A DNA stretch of 14,922 nt from JADKCL01 sp046050405 (GCA_046050405.1 JBJOPY010000325.1:1-14922); one strand, 5' to 3'; positions 6,774-14,725 are shown, counted from the first letter of the stretch. The notes: generated by a model not told the origin, from the sequence alone. Numbers and translations are program-made.

Positions 6774-8075
6774 ATGAAACGTTCTTCAGGCGGATGGTTG
6801 TTCCTGGCGATGACCGCACTGTCGCTGCATGTCCTCACCGCCTGCACCTCCCCCAATGATGTGGGAAAGGATGTCTTGCCGGGGGATGAACAGGTTTCCG
6901 GGCACTACCTGGACACCTTCAGCATCTTCTACCGCACCCTCAGGATCGACTCGACCAACACCTACAAGCTGAGCACTTGCCTGTTTGGCAACTACCTGGA
7001 CGAGCAGTTCGGGCGTATCTCAGCCGAAACCTATATCCAGCCCAGGGTGTCGGGAAGCAACCTCACCTTCGGGTCTGATCCCCAGAACCTGCGCTTGGAT
7101 TCGCTGGTGCTCACCCTGGATCTCGTGGACTTCTACGGGAGGTACAATGACCCGATCACCCTTCAGATCCATGAGGTGACGGAGCCATTTCCCAGGGACA
7201 GCAGCCTGAATTCCCAAAGCAGGCTTTCCGCAGACACACTGAACGACCTTTCGAACGGGTACACGATCGATTTCAGCCGCGTGGCGGGGTTCTATGATTT
7301 CATCGGCATCCGGCTGGACGACGCGCTTGGAAACAAGATCCTCCATGCCAATACGGACAACCTGGTCTCGAACGAGGCTTTCACGGCTTTCTTCAAGGGT
7401 CTGTACATCCGCTCCCTGCCCGTGTCCCGGATGGTTTCGCGCGAACCTGGCGGCGTATTCGCCTTCGATCCGAGGAGCGAGAAGAGCTTCATGAAATTGC
7501 ATTACCACGACGGCGCCACCCCCAAGACCGTCACCTTCCCGATCAATGCGACCTCCGAGCGCTTCCACGCCATCCACCGCACGGACTGGCAGGGCCGGTT
7601 GATCCATCAGTCCATCCTCCAGAATGGAGATCCAAACCAGACATACGGCTGTATCGAAGCTGGAGCCTTGACCAGCCTCCATGTCAGCATCCCCGGCCTC
7701 AAGTCCCTGCATCCGGCGATCATCAACCAAGCCACCCTGGTGCTCAAGGTGGATCCGGAATTCATGGGTTCGCTCGAACGGTTTCGTCCTCCCGCGCAGG
7801 TCTTTCTCTTCATCGCGGACAGCACCCATTCCCGGCCTGCCAACCCATCCGTTTTTAACAGCACCGGGGACTTCGTGAAAGCCACTTACGAGTACCGGAT
7901 CCCCATCACGAATACGGTGCAGCAGATCTTGTCCGGCAGGCTTGCAGACAACGGGTTCATCCTCATCCCGGGGGAGAACGGCATCTCCCTGAACCGTGCC
8001 GTGCTGGGCGGCCCGGGGCACCCGGCACTGGCGCCCCGGCTCGAGGTCATCTACACCACCCTGCCGAAACACTGA
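6774..8075 (+). CDS. DUF4270 family lipoprotein
   Basis: This 433-aa protein has a lipoprotein signal peptide: basic MKR, a hydrophobic core, and lipobox LTAC with the lipidated Cys at residue 24. It is therefore probably anchored in the outer membrane or periplasm. The mature part is beta-rich, with features typical of DUF4270 as I recall it: an early NDVGKDVLPGDEQ segment, then LSTCLFGNYLDEQFGRISAETYIQ, then a LRLDSLVLTLDL stretch, and near the C-terminus GFILIPGENG and RLEVIYT. No catalytic motif is visible and the function of the family is unknown. ATG at 6774 is 9 nt after the GT5-domain gene and makes a proper signal peptide. From memory, the order panC / GT5-domain protein / DUF4270 / glmS recurs in Bacteroidota, suggesting an envelope or cell-wall related role. 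Confidence 0.85.
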   Translation: MKRSSGGWLFLAMTALSLHVLTACTSPNDVGKDVLPGDEQVSGHYLDTFSIFYRTLRIDSTNTYKLSTCLFGNYLDEQFGRISAETYIQPRVSGSNLTFGSDPQNLRLDSLVLTLDLVDFYGRYNDPITLQIHEVTEPFPRDSSLNSQSRLSADTLNDLSNGYTIDFSRVAGFYDFIGIRLDDALGNKILHANTDNLVSNEAFTAFFKGLYIRSLPVSRMVSREPGGVFAFDPRSEKSFMKLHYHDGATPKTVTFPINATSERFHAIHRTDWQGRLIHQSILQNGDPNQTYGCIEAGALTSLHVSIPGLKSLHPAIINQATLVLKVDPEFMGSLERFRPPAQVFLFIADSTHSRPANPSVFNSTGDFVKATYEYRIPITNTVQQILSGRLADNGFILIPGENGISLNRAVLGGPGHPALAPRLEVIYTTLPKH

Positions 8076-8117
8076 CCGGAGCCTGTCCCCGCACTGGATG
8101 GCTCGATGGCCATGGTC

Positions 8118-8145
8118 TTGAAACAAGTCTTCCACATTCGATTTG
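8118..8145 (+). promoter_or_regulatory. Weak promoter candidate for glmS
   Basis: TTG (8118-8120) is followed after 17 nt by TCGATTTG (8138-8145), one mismatch from TAnnTTTG. It would start transcription near 8152, 28 nt before the glmS ATG. A second TTTG-ending box (GTAATTTG, 8153-8160) lies just downstream without a good -33 partner. The 104-bp gap also has a small ATGGC/GCCAT stem (8098-8113) that could be a weak terminator for the DUF4270 unit. Confidence 0.25.
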
Positions 8146-8179
8146 ATTTGCGGTAATTTGTCCGAAACATGGAACCCTT

Positions 8180-10012
8180 ATGTGCGGAATCGTTGGATAC
8201 ATCGGCTATCGTGAGGCCTACCCCATCCTGATCAATGGATTGAAGCGCCTGGAGTACAGGGGGTACGACTCGGCCGGCGTCGCCCTGCTGAATGGCGACC
8301 TGAATGTGTACAAAATCAAGGGCAAGGTCGCAGACCTGGAAAATTTCGCAGGACAAAAAAGCCTGAGCGGAAACATCGGGATGGGGCATACCCGGTGGGC
8401 GACCCACGGCGTCCCCAATGACACCAATGCGCACCCCCACCTGTCCAACTCCCGCAACTTCGCGATCATCCACAACGGGATCATCGAGAACTATTCCTCG
8501 CTCAAGAAGGAGCTGCTTTCACGCGGCTACACCTTCGCCAGCGATACCGACACGGAGGTGCTCGTGCAGCTGATCGAGGACATCTATGTCAACAGCCACG
8601 TGTCCGCCGACGAGGCTGTGCGCCTTGCGCTCAACAAGGTGGTCGGCGCCTATGGCATCGTCGTCATCTGCAAGGCCGAACCCGGCCAATTGATCGCCGC
8701 CCGGAAGGGAAGCCCCATCGTGATCGGCATCGGGGAGCGGGAGTACTTCGTGGCCTCGGATGCGACCCCGCTGGTGGAGTTCACGAAGGAGGTCATCTAT
8801 CTGAAGGATGAAGAGGTCGCCGTGATCAGGCATCACGTCATCCTCATCAAGACGATCCAAAACGTGATCACCACGCCCCACGTGGAAACCTTGGAAATGG
8901 AACTCGAGGCCTTGGAAAAGGGGGGGTTCGACCATTTCATGCTGAAGGAGATCATGGAGCAGCCGCGGTCCATCGCCGACAGCCTGAGAGGCCGGATCCT
9001 GCTGGAGACCGGAGAGGTCACGCTGGGCGGATTGGTCAATGTGAAGGAGAATCTGAGAAACGCCCGGCGATTCATCATCGTGGCCTGCGGAACCAGCTGG
9101 CATGCAGGCCTCGTGGCCGAGTACCTGTTCGAGGAGTATTCACGGATCCCTGTGGAAGTGGAGTATGCCTCTGAATTCCGCTACCGCAACCCCGTGATCT
9201 TCCCGGACGACATCGTGATCGCCATCTCGCAAAGCGGCGAAACCGCCGACACCCTGGCAGCGATCCGCCTTGCCAAGGAAAGGGGGGCCACCGTCCTGGG
9301 CATCTGCAACATGGTGGGTTCATCCATCCCCCGCGAGACGGAGGCTGGCGTGTACCTGCATGCCGGCCCTGAGATCGGCGTTGCCTCCACGAAGGCCTTC
9401 ACCTCACAGGTCACGGTACTCACCCTAATGGCTGTTTTCATCGGCCAGCTGAAGGGCACGCTCACGACAAGTGCGGCGGAGATCGTGAGGGAGCTCTCGC
9501 GGATTCCGCAAAGCGTCGAGCGCATCCTGCTCCAGAACGACAAGATCGTTGAGATTTCGAAGATTTTCAAGGATGCGACCAACTTCCTCTACCTCGGGCG
9601 CGGCTACAACTTCCCTGTCGCACTGGAGGGCGCCCTTAAACTCAAGGAGATTTCCTATATCCACGCCGAGGGCTACCCGGCAGCAGAGATGAAACACGGG
9701 CCGATCGCACTGATCGATGAAAACATGCCGGTCGTCTTCATCGCACCCAGCGACCACAGCCATGACAAGGTCATCACCAACATCCAGGAAGTCAAGGCCC
9801 GGAAAGGCCGCGTCATCGCCATCGTGAGCGAGGGCGACCAGGAGATCAAGGGCATGGCGGAATTTGTCATCGAGATTCCGCCCACCGTGGACTCCCTGCA
9901 ACCGCTGCTCTCCGTGATTCCCTTGCAGCTGCTGTCCTACCACATCGCCGTGATGCGCGGCTGCAACGTGGACCAGCCCCGGAACCTGGCGAAGTCGGTG
10001 ACCGTGGAATAG
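8180..10012 (+). CDS. glmS: Glutamine--fructose-6-phosphate aminotransferase (isomerizing)
   Basis: This cytosolic enzyme makes glucosamine-6-phosphate from fructose-6-phosphate and glutamine, the first step towards UDP-GlcNAc for peptidoglycan and LPS. The 610-aa product is full length. The N-terminal glutaminase domain starts MCGIVGYIG with nucleophile Cys2, which fixes the start at 8180. It has RGYDSAG, HTRWATHG (70-77) and HNG (98-100). The first SIS domain has ACGTSWHAG, SQSGETADT and ASTKAFTSQ. The second has EGALKLKEISYIHAEGYPAAEMKHGP. The C-terminus QPRNLAKSVTVE includes the conserved lysine of the active site. There is no sign of a glmS ribozyme in the 104-nt leader gap. Downstream the gene is followed by 100 bp before tdh. 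Confidence 0.98.
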   Translation: MCGIVGYIGYREAYPILINGLKRLEYRGYDSAGVALLNGDLNVYKIKGKVADLENFAGQKSLSGNIGMGHTRWATHGVPNDTNAHPHLSNSRNFAIIHNGIIENYSSLKKELLSRGYTFASDTDTEVLVQLIEDIYVNSHVSADEAVRLALNKVVGAYGIVVICKAEPGQLIAARKGSPIVIGIGEREYFVASDATPLVEFTKEVIYLKDEEVAVIRHHVILIKTIQNVITTPHVETLEMELEALEKGGFDHFMLKEIMEQPRSIADSLRGRILLETGEVTLGGLVNVKENLRNARRFIIVACGTSWHAGLVAEYLFEEYSRIPVEVEYASEFRYRNPVIFPDDIVIAISQSGETADTLAAIRLAKERGATVLGICNMVGSSIPRETEAGVYLHAGPEIGVASTKAFTSQVTVLTLMAVFIGQLKGTLTTSAAEIVRELSRIPQSVERILLQNDKIVEISKIFKDATNFLYLGRGYNFPVALEGALKLKEISYIHAEGYPAAEMKHGPIALIDENMPVVFIAPSDHSHDKVITNIQEVKARKGRVIAIVSEGDQEIKGMAEFVIEIPPTVDSLQPLLSVIPLQLLSYHIAVMRGCNVDQPRNLAKSVTVE

Positions 10013-10061
10013 CCCCCGGCTCCCGAGGCACGGCCATCCATGTGAATCTGGTCGGTTCCCG

Positions 10062-10092
10062 TTGCATTTCCTCCCCATTCTATGGAAGTTTG
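10062..10092 (+). promoter_or_regulatory. Candidate promoter for tdh
   Basis: TTG (10062-10064), a 20-nt spacer and GAAGTTTG (10085-10092), one mismatch from TAnnTTTG, precede the gene. Transcription would start near 10099, 14 nt before ATG 10113. This argues against the longer reading frame that would begin at the TTG at 10062, since that TTG would be the -33 element itself. Confidence 0.4.
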
Positions 10093-10112
10093 CACTGTTC
10101 TACCTACATGCC

Positions 10113-11069
10113 ATGTCCACAATGGAAAAAGTATTGATCGTTGGTGCCGGGGGTCAGATCGGCACGGAACTGACGGAATATCTCCGCGCCAAGTACTCCG
10201 GTGAAAATGTGATCGCAACCGACATCCGGATGAACGAAGGCCTCGCCAAGGACGGGCCTTTCCATTTGCTGAATGTCATGGACAAGGATGCGGTCTATGC
10301 ACTCGTGGAACGGGAAGGGGTCACCCAGATCTATCATCTCGCCGCCGTGCTGTCGGCCACCGGGGAGAAGGATCCTGAATTTGCCTGGAGGCTGAACATG
10401 GACGGCCTGCTGAATGTGCTGAATGCCGCGAGGGACCTGAAGGTTTCCAAGGTTTTCTGGCCGAGCTCCATCGCAGTCTTCGGCCCGTCAACCCCTGCGG
10501 AACACACACCGCAGGACACGGTGATGGATCCCAACACCGTCTATGGAATCTCGAAACTCGCGGGTGAGCGCTGGTGTGAATACTACTTCCAGAAGTATGG
10601 CGTGGATGTCCGCAGCCTGCGCTATCCAGGCCTGATCGGCTACAAGTCGGCCCCGGGCGGAGGTACCACCGACTATGCCGTGGACATCTATCACCAGGCG
10701 ATCCTGAAACGAAGCTTCACCTGTTTCCTGAAGCCGGACACCGCGCTGCCCATGATGTACATGTCCGACGCCATCCGTGCGACGATCGAGCTGATGGACG
10801 CCCCGGCAGAGAAGGTCAAGATTCGATCCAGCTACAACTTGGCGGGGGTCAGTTTTACACCCGCAGAAATCACGGCTGCGATCCAGAAGCATTTTCCAGC
10901 CTTCACGGTGGACTATGCCCCCGACTTCAGACAAGCCATCGCCGACAGCTGGCCCAGCAGCATTGACGACAGCCGTGCGCAGGCCGACTGGGGATGGAAG
11001 ATCAAATATGACTTGGCGTCAATGACCCGGGAAATGCTGGAACAGATCGGTCTTCAGATGGTGAACTAA
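10113..11069 (+). CDS. tdh: L-threonine 3-dehydrogenase, short-chain (SDR) type
   Basis: This NAD-dependent extended-SDR enzyme, about 318 aa, oxidises L-threonine to 2-amino-3-ketobutyrate. The Rossmann motif GAGGQIG is at residues 11-17, HLAAVLSATGE follows, and the catalytic Ser/Tyr/Lys set is WPSSIAVFG (117-125) with Tyr144 and Lys148 in YGISK. GGGTTDYAVDIYH and the C-terminal PSSIDDSRAQADWGWK segment mark the SDR-type threonine dehydrogenase group, known from Flavobacterium and trypanosomes, and not the zinc MDR-type Tdh of E. coli. The start could also be ATG 10122 (MEKVLIVGAGG); ATG 10113 adds only MST. The partner 2-amino-3-ketobutyrate CoA ligase is not in the window. It converges with methylmalonyl-CoA epimerase across a 59-bp gap. 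Confidence 0.93.
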   Translation: MSTMEKVLIVGAGGQIGTELTEYLRAKYSGENVIATDIRMNEGLAKDGPFHLLNVMDKDAVYALVEREGVTQIYHLAAVLSATGEKDPEFAWRLNMDGLLNVLNAARDLKVSKVFWPSSIAVFGPSTPAEHTPQDTVMDPNTVYGISKLAGERWCEYYFQKYGVDVRSLRYPGLIGYKSAPGGGTTDYAVDIYHQAILKRSFTCFLKPDTALPMMYMSDAIRATIELMDAPAEKVKIRSSYNLAGVSFTPAEITAAIQKHFPAFTVDYAPDFRQAIADSWPSSIDDSRAQADWGWKIKYDLASMTREMLEQIGLQMVN

Positions 11070-11107
11070 CCGCCCGGGGCGGCATGTGAACGGCCTGACT
11101 GAGCCGT
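11070..11107. terminator. Two small hairpins between convergent tdh and methylmalonyl-CoA epimerase genes
   Basis: Directly after the tdh stop lies CCGCCCGGGGCGG (11070-11082; 5-bp stem, 3-nt loop), then ACGGC/GCCGT (11090-11094 with 11103-11107; 8-nt loop). Both are symmetrical and could serve either strand. There is no strong U-run on either side, so this rests mainly on position in a convergent gap. Confidence 0.35.
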
Positions 11108-11128
11108 ACAATTACAACCTGTCCAAGC

Positions 11129-11533
11129 TCACTTATCTGCGATCTCCTGGCAGAGCTCCACGAGGACACCGTTCGTGTCCTTGGGGTGCAGGAAGAAGAT
11201 CAGCTTGTTGTCGGCACCGCGCTTCGGGGCTTCGTTGAGCACGCGGCAGCCTTGGGCCTTCATGCGTTCCATGGCGGCATAGATGTCCGGGACCTCGAAT
11301 GCGACATGGTGCAATCCCTCGCCGCGCTTCTCGATGTGCTTGGCAATGGCGCTTTCCGAACCTGTGGCTTCCAGGAGCTCGATCTTCGAGTCTCCGACCT
11401 GGAAGAACGAGACATGGACATGTTCACTTTCCACATGCTCCTGCTTGTAGGGTTGCTGGCCGAGGATGGCAGCAAACAATGCATTGCTTCTGGCGAGATC
11501 CTGGACGGCGATGCCGATGTGTTCGATTTTCAT
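11129..11533 (-). CDS. mce: Methylmalonyl-CoA epimerase
   Basis: This 134-aa vicinal-oxygen-chelate (glyoxalase-fold) enzyme interconverts (S)- and (R)-methylmalonyl-CoA in propionyl-CoA / succinyl-CoA metabolism. ATG at 11533 gives MKIEHIGIAVQDL, the usual N-terminus; the frame stays open upstream but encodes nothing family-like. Likely metal ligands are His5, Glu52 (IELLE), His75 or His76 (GLHHVAFEV) and Glu126 (GVLVELCQ), in the expected order of two betaalphabetabetabeta modules. SSFFQVGD-like and HPKDTNGVLVEL motifs agree with the family, including the adapted DTNG loop. It stands alone: no methylmalonyl-CoA mutase or carboxylase lies next to it in the window. A CAACTTTG box (11538-11545, minus) ends 4 nt before the ATG, but no -33 partner was found. 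Confidence 0.93.
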   Translation of the reverse strand: MKIEHIGIAVQDLARSNALFAAILGQQPYKQEHVESEHVHVSFFQVGDSKIELLEATGSESAIAKHIEKRGEGLHHVAFEVPDIYAAMERMKAQGCRVLNEAPKRGADNKLIFFLHPKDTNGVLVELCQEIADK

Positions 11534-11632
11534 ACCGCAAAGTTGAGCATACTCGGGATTGGAAGTGGCGGCAGTTTCAGCCACGAATCTCCGGGCTGCG
11601 AACTGATTCCCAAAACAACTATTTTCGCCACG

Positions 11633-12658
11633 ATGTTGCAAGGAAGGATTTTGGTGACCGGTGCTGCGGGCTATGTGGGCTCGGTCCTTTGCCGGCAATT
11701 GCTGGAGCAGGGCTTCCTTGTCCGGGGGGTGGATGCCTTGTTGTTCGGGGCGGCGGGGATTGCGGCCTTGCGGACAAGCCCTGCCTTCGAATTCGTGCAG
11801 GCCGACCTCTGCGGGGCTGGCGTGGCCGAATCATCGGTGAAGGGGGTGGAAGCCGTGATCCATCTTGCCGCGATCGTCGGCGACCCCGCCTGTGAGCGTT
11901 ATCCGGTGGAGGCGGCGGCATTGATGGATGCAGCCAGCCGTACACTCTTCGAGGCCGCCGAGGCGGCAGGGGCAAGGAAGTTCATCTTCGCAAGCACTTG
12001 CAGCAACTACGGACAAATGGAAGGCGAGGGCCTCCTCGGTGAAAATGCCCCGCTTCGCCCCCTCAGCCACTATTCCCGGCTCAAGGTCGGCTTCGAGAAG
12101 TACCTGCTGCAAAGGATGCCCGGAAGCCCGGCAGCGATCACGGTCCTGCGATTTGCGACCGCCTACGGCCTGTCCCCGAGGATGCGGTTCGACCTTACCG
12201 TGAACCATTTCACCCGCGACCTGGCCTTCGGCAGAAGGCTCGAGGTCTTCGGGCTGCATCAATGGAGGCCTTATGGCCATGTGGAGGACCTGGCCTCCGC
12301 CGCCGTACTGGCACTGAACCAGCCCCCTTCTCGGTCCGCAGGCATTTTCAACATCGGCGACAGCTCTGAAAACTATTCAAAGGCAATGCTCATCGACGAG
12401 GTGCTGAAAGAAGTCCCGGATGGCCGGGTCGTCCTCACACCCGACAATGGCTCCGACAGACGGAACTACCGCGTCGACTTCTCCAAGGCAGGGCGGCAGC
12501 TTGGTTTCAAAACCACGCGGCGCGTCCCCGACGGCATCCGTGAAATCCTCTCGGCATTCTGCCTTGCGCAGTTCCGCGATCCCTTCGACCCCGTCTATCA
12601 AAACTGCCAGCCAGGCCCCGGCCATCCCGCAGGCCCGGGCGGCTCCCCTGAACCCTGA
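11633..12658 (+). CDS. NAD(P)-dependent epimerase/dehydratase, extended SDR (nucleotide-sugar enzyme)
   Basis: This 341-aa extended SDR starts MLQGRILVTGAAGYVGS with the GxxGxxG cofactor motif at residues 10-16. HLAAIVGDPAC (77-87), STCSNYG (121-127) and the catalytic YSRLK (Tyr147, Lys151) follow. It belongs to the WcaG/GalE-like group that acts on nucleotide sugars. The exact substrate and whether it epimerises, dehydrates or reduces cannot be read from the sequence. The frame is open upstream to 11186, but that part overlaps the methylmalonyl-CoA epimerase gene antisense and encodes no SDR sequence, so ATG 11633 is chosen. The C-terminal ~25 residues (QPGPGHPAGPGGSPEP) are Pro/Gly-rich and probably disordered. 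The LegC-like aminotransferase starts 12 nt after the stop, so the two are one unit and probably act on the same sugar pathway. Confidence 0.88.
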   Translation: MLQGRILVTGAAGYVGSVLCRQLLEQGFLVRGVDALLFGAAGIAALRTSPAFEFVQADLCGAGVAESSVKGVEAVIHLAAIVGDPACERYPVEAAALMDAASRTLFEAAEAAGARKFIFASTCSNYGQMEGEGLLGENAPLRPLSHYSRLKVGFEKYLLQRMPGSPAAITVLRFATAYGLSPRMRFDLTVNHFTRDLAFGRRLEVFGLHQWRPYGHVEDLASAAVLALNQPPSRSAGIFNIGDSSENYSKAMLIDEVLKEVPDGRVVLTPDNGSDRRNYRVDFSKAGRQLGFKTTRRVPDGIREILSAFCLAQFRDPFDPVYQNCQPGPGHPAGPGGSPEP

Positions 12659-12670
12659 AACCGCTCCCCG

Positions 12671-13810
12671 ATGATCCCCCTCTCCGTCCCCAATGTCTCC
12701 GAAACAGAACAGCAGGCCGTCGCCCGGGCACTGGAATCCGGCTGGGTCTCCACTGCGGGCCCGGATGTCGGCGAATTCGAGCGCAGGATCGCAGCCCTCT
12801 CCCAGGTACGCCACTGTGTCGCCCTCAACAGCGGGAGTGCCGCCCTTCAGCTGGCCATGGTCGCCTTGGGCGCCGGGCCGAACGACTTCGTCATCTGCCC
12901 CAACCTGGCTTTCGTCGCCACCGCCAATGCCGTGTCCCTTGCCGGGGCAGAGCCGATCTTCATCGACACTGCCCCGGACAATCCCCAGATCAGCCTCGAC
13001 TTGCTGGAGGAGTTCCTCCAGACACAATCCGAGCTTCGGGACGGCCAATGCTACTTCCTGGGGACGGACAGGCGAATCCGCGCGATCATGCCCGTGCATG
13101 TGCTCGGCGACTTCTGCGACATGGACCGCCTGCTGGCACTTGCACGCAGCAGGGGCATCCCCGTGGTGGAAGATGCTGCCGCAGCACTGGGGGCTAGCCA
13201 TGATGGCAGACCCGCCGGAAGCATGGGCTTGATCGGGACGCTCAGCTTCAATGGCAACAAGATCCTTACCACGGGCGGCGGCGGTGCCGTCCTTAGCAAT
13301 GATGCCCGCCTCGCCGAACACGTCCGCCACTTGGCCCGCCAGGCCAAGAGCTTCCCCGTCGAGTACCTGCACGACGCGGTCGGATTCAACTACGGCATGC
13401 CCAACCTCAATGCGGCCCTTGGCCTCGGCCAGCTCACACGCTTGCCGGAATTCTGGGCGCGCAAGCAGGCCATTCGTGCGCAGTACGAGGCCGGCTTCGC
13501 AGGCTTGAACGGCCTGCGGCTCGCCCCGCAGGGGGATCTCAAGCGGCAGTGCGGCCACTGGCTGAATGCTGTCTTCACCTCCGGGGCCCGTCAGCTTGAG
13601 GCCTGCCTCGAGGCCAACGGAATCCAGACCCGTAAGCTCTGGGTCCCGATGAACCGCCTCCCGATGTATGCCCAGAACCTTTACTACCACCGGGAGGACC
13701 ATAGCCACCGCTGGTACGAGGAGTCCGTGTGCCTGCCCTCGTCCACGGGGTTGACAGCGGACGACCTGGCCTTCGTCATCCAGAGGGTCGTGGACTTCTT
13801 CGGAGAATAG
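12671..13810 (+). CDS. DegT/DnrJ/EryC1 (LegC-like) PLP-dependent sugar aminotransferase
   Basis: This 379-aa fold-type I PLP enzyme probably aminates a 4-keto nucleotide sugar. The N-terminus IPLSVPNVSETE and GWVSTAGPDV resemble LegC-family enzymes (UDP-4-amino-sugar synthesis). LNSGSAALQLAM binds the PLP phosphate region, VVEDAAAALGA holds Asp168 for the pyridine nitrogen, and SFNGNKILTTGGGGAV holds the Schiff-base Lys197. The FNGNK..TTGGGG form is the LegC version of the usual H.K motif. NYGMPNLNAALGLGQL and RKLWVPMNRLPMY are also family-like. A true LegB dehydratase is not next to it: the upstream SDR is of a different subgroup, so the product sugar is uncertain. It is probably cotranscribed with that SDR. 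Two hairpins directly after the stop mark the end of the unit. Confidence 0.92.
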   Translation: MIPLSVPNVSETEQQAVARALESGWVSTAGPDVGEFERRIAALSQVRHCVALNSGSAALQLAMVALGAGPNDFVICPNLAFVATANAVSLAGAEPIFIDTAPDNPQISLDLLEEFLQTQSELRDGQCYFLGTDRRIRAIMPVHVLGDFCDMDRLLALARSRGIPVVEDAAAALGASHDGRPAGSMGLIGTLSFNGNKILTTGGGGAVLSNDARLAEHVRHLARQAKSFPVEYLHDAVGFNYGMPNLNAALGLGQLTRLPEFWARKQAIRAQYEAGFAGLNGLRLAPQGDLKRQCGHWLNAVFTSGARQLEACLEANGIQTRKLWVPMNRLPMYAQNLYYHREDHSHRWYEESVCLPSSTGLTADDLAFVIQRVVDFFGE

Positions 13811-13840
13811 ATCCTCGGGATCGAGTGCCCGGCTCCGGGC
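13810..13840 (+). terminator. Tandem hairpins after the aminotransferase gene
   Basis: GATCC-TCG-GGATC (13810-13822, its first base being the last base of the TAG stop) is followed by GCCCGG-CT-CCGGGC (13827-13840). CGCTTTGCTT comes next, a poor T-rich tail. The stems are short but perfect, and together they look like a terminator between the aminotransferase and psd. Confidence 0.45.
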
Positions 13841-13843
13841 CGC

Positions 13844-13875
13844 TTTGCTTCCTGCCTTCAAAATCATTTTATTTG
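13844..13875 (+). promoter_or_regulatory. Candidate promoter for psd, possibly leaderless
   Basis: TTTG (13844-13847), a 20-nt spacer and TTTATTTG (13868-13875), one mismatch from TAnnTTTG, lie directly before psd. The -7 box ends only 4 nt before ATG 13880, so transcription would begin at or next to the start codon. Confidence 0.4.
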
Positions 13876-13879
13876 CACC

Positions 13880-14548
13880 ATGCGGTTGCACAGAGAGGGT
13901 CGATACCTCATTCCCATTTCCATCCTGCTGCTGGGCGGCATCTGGTCGGCGGTCTATTTTCCCTTGCTGGACGGGTCGCCCGTTTGGTGGCTGGGCATCG
14001 TCCTCGGCGTGGCGGCTCTAGTGATGGTCGGGCTGATCCTGAACTTCTTCCGCCATCCGCGCATCACGCCCACGATCCAGGAAAATGCCATCGTCTGCCC
14101 TTGTGACGGAAAGGTCGTCGTGATCGAGGAGGTGTATGACCCCATCTATTTCAAGTCCCAGGTGCGCCAGGTCAGCATTTTCATGAGCCCGCTCAACGTG
14201 CATGTCAATCGCAATCCCATCGGCGGCAAGGTAGTCTGGTTCAAGTACATGCCCGGCCTCTACCTGGTGGCCTGGCATCCCAAGAGCTCCACCGACAACG
14301 AGATGACCTACACCGTCATCGCGAACGACCGCTGGACAGTCGGCTTCAAGCAAATCGCGGGGGCGGTCGCAAGGCGCATCTGCTGGTACGTGAAGGAAGG
14401 CGATACCGTGAAGCAATCCGAGGAAATGGGGTTCATCAAGTTCGGGTCGCGGATGGACTTGCTGATCCCGCTGGACGTGGAAATCTCCGTGAGATTGCAG
14501 GAGGCCGTGTACGGAGGGCGAACGGTGATCGGGGTTGCGCGGAGCTAG
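13880..14548 (+). CDS. psd: Phosphatidylserine decarboxylase proenzyme (short, archaeal-type family)
   Basis: This membrane-bound pyruvoyl enzyme turns phosphatidylserine into phosphatidylethanolamine. At 222 aa it belongs to the short Psd family. Two hydrophobic segments at about 9-27 and 34-56 anchor it. The catalytic part has PCDGKVV (Asp76), SIFMSPLNVHVNRNPIGG (His108) and AWHPKSS (His133). KFGSRMDLLIP contains the Gly189-Ser190 self-cleavage site, where Ser becomes the pyruvoyl group of the small subunit. All of this looks intact. ATG at 13880 gives MRLHREGRYLIP, similar to Bacteroidota relatives. The partner phosphatidylserine synthase gene is not in the window. It follows the aminotransferase by 69 bp but probably has its own promoter. 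Confidence 0.95.
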   Translation: MRLHREGRYLIPISILLLGGIWSAVYFPLLDGSPVWWLGIVLGVAALVMVGLILNFFRHPRITPTIQENAIVCPCDGKVVVIEEVYDPIYFKSQVRQVSIFMSPLNVHVNRNPIGGKVVWFKYMPGLYLVAWHPKSSTDNEMTYTVIANDRWTVGFKQIAGAVARRICWYVKEGDTVKQSEEMGFIKFGSRMDLLIPLDVEISVRLQEAVYGGRTVIGVARS

Positions 14549-14725
14549 CGGTTTATCCCCTTGCGAGGTCATGCAGTGACTTCGAGCTCCGATGCTGGGC
14601 ACCGGCGGAATGCGAAAACCGTGAAAAGCGCATTTCCCTCCACCCTGGCCATACTGATGGGCGTGGCTCCCCAGATTCGATGCCCAAAGCAGTCAGGAAA
14701 GGCAGGAAGCCAGTGGAAAAGCCAG

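Noticed and set aside
8076..8179. Possible glmS riboswitch/ribozyme in the leader of glmS
   Set aside because: The gap is only 104 nt, contains a promoter candidate, and shows none of the ribozyme's paired regions; the ribozyme is mainly found in Firmicutes.
11186..11632. N-terminal extension of the SDR gene by 149 codons
   Set aside because: It runs antisense through the methylmalonyl-CoA epimerase gene and encodes no SDR-like sequence. The Rossmann motif sits right after ATG 11633.
12377..13891. 504-aa minus-strand ORF opposite the SDR and aminotransferase genes
   Set aside because: It is the antisense shadow of two clear enzymes. High third-position GC leaves long open antisense frames throughout this window (also 2074-3330 plus and 5907-6737 minus).
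14608..14635. GAATGCG/CGCATTT stem downstream of psd as a terminator
   Set aside because: It is a 6-7 bp stem with a 14-nt loop, no U-run, and lies 60 nt after the stop; too weak to list as a feature.
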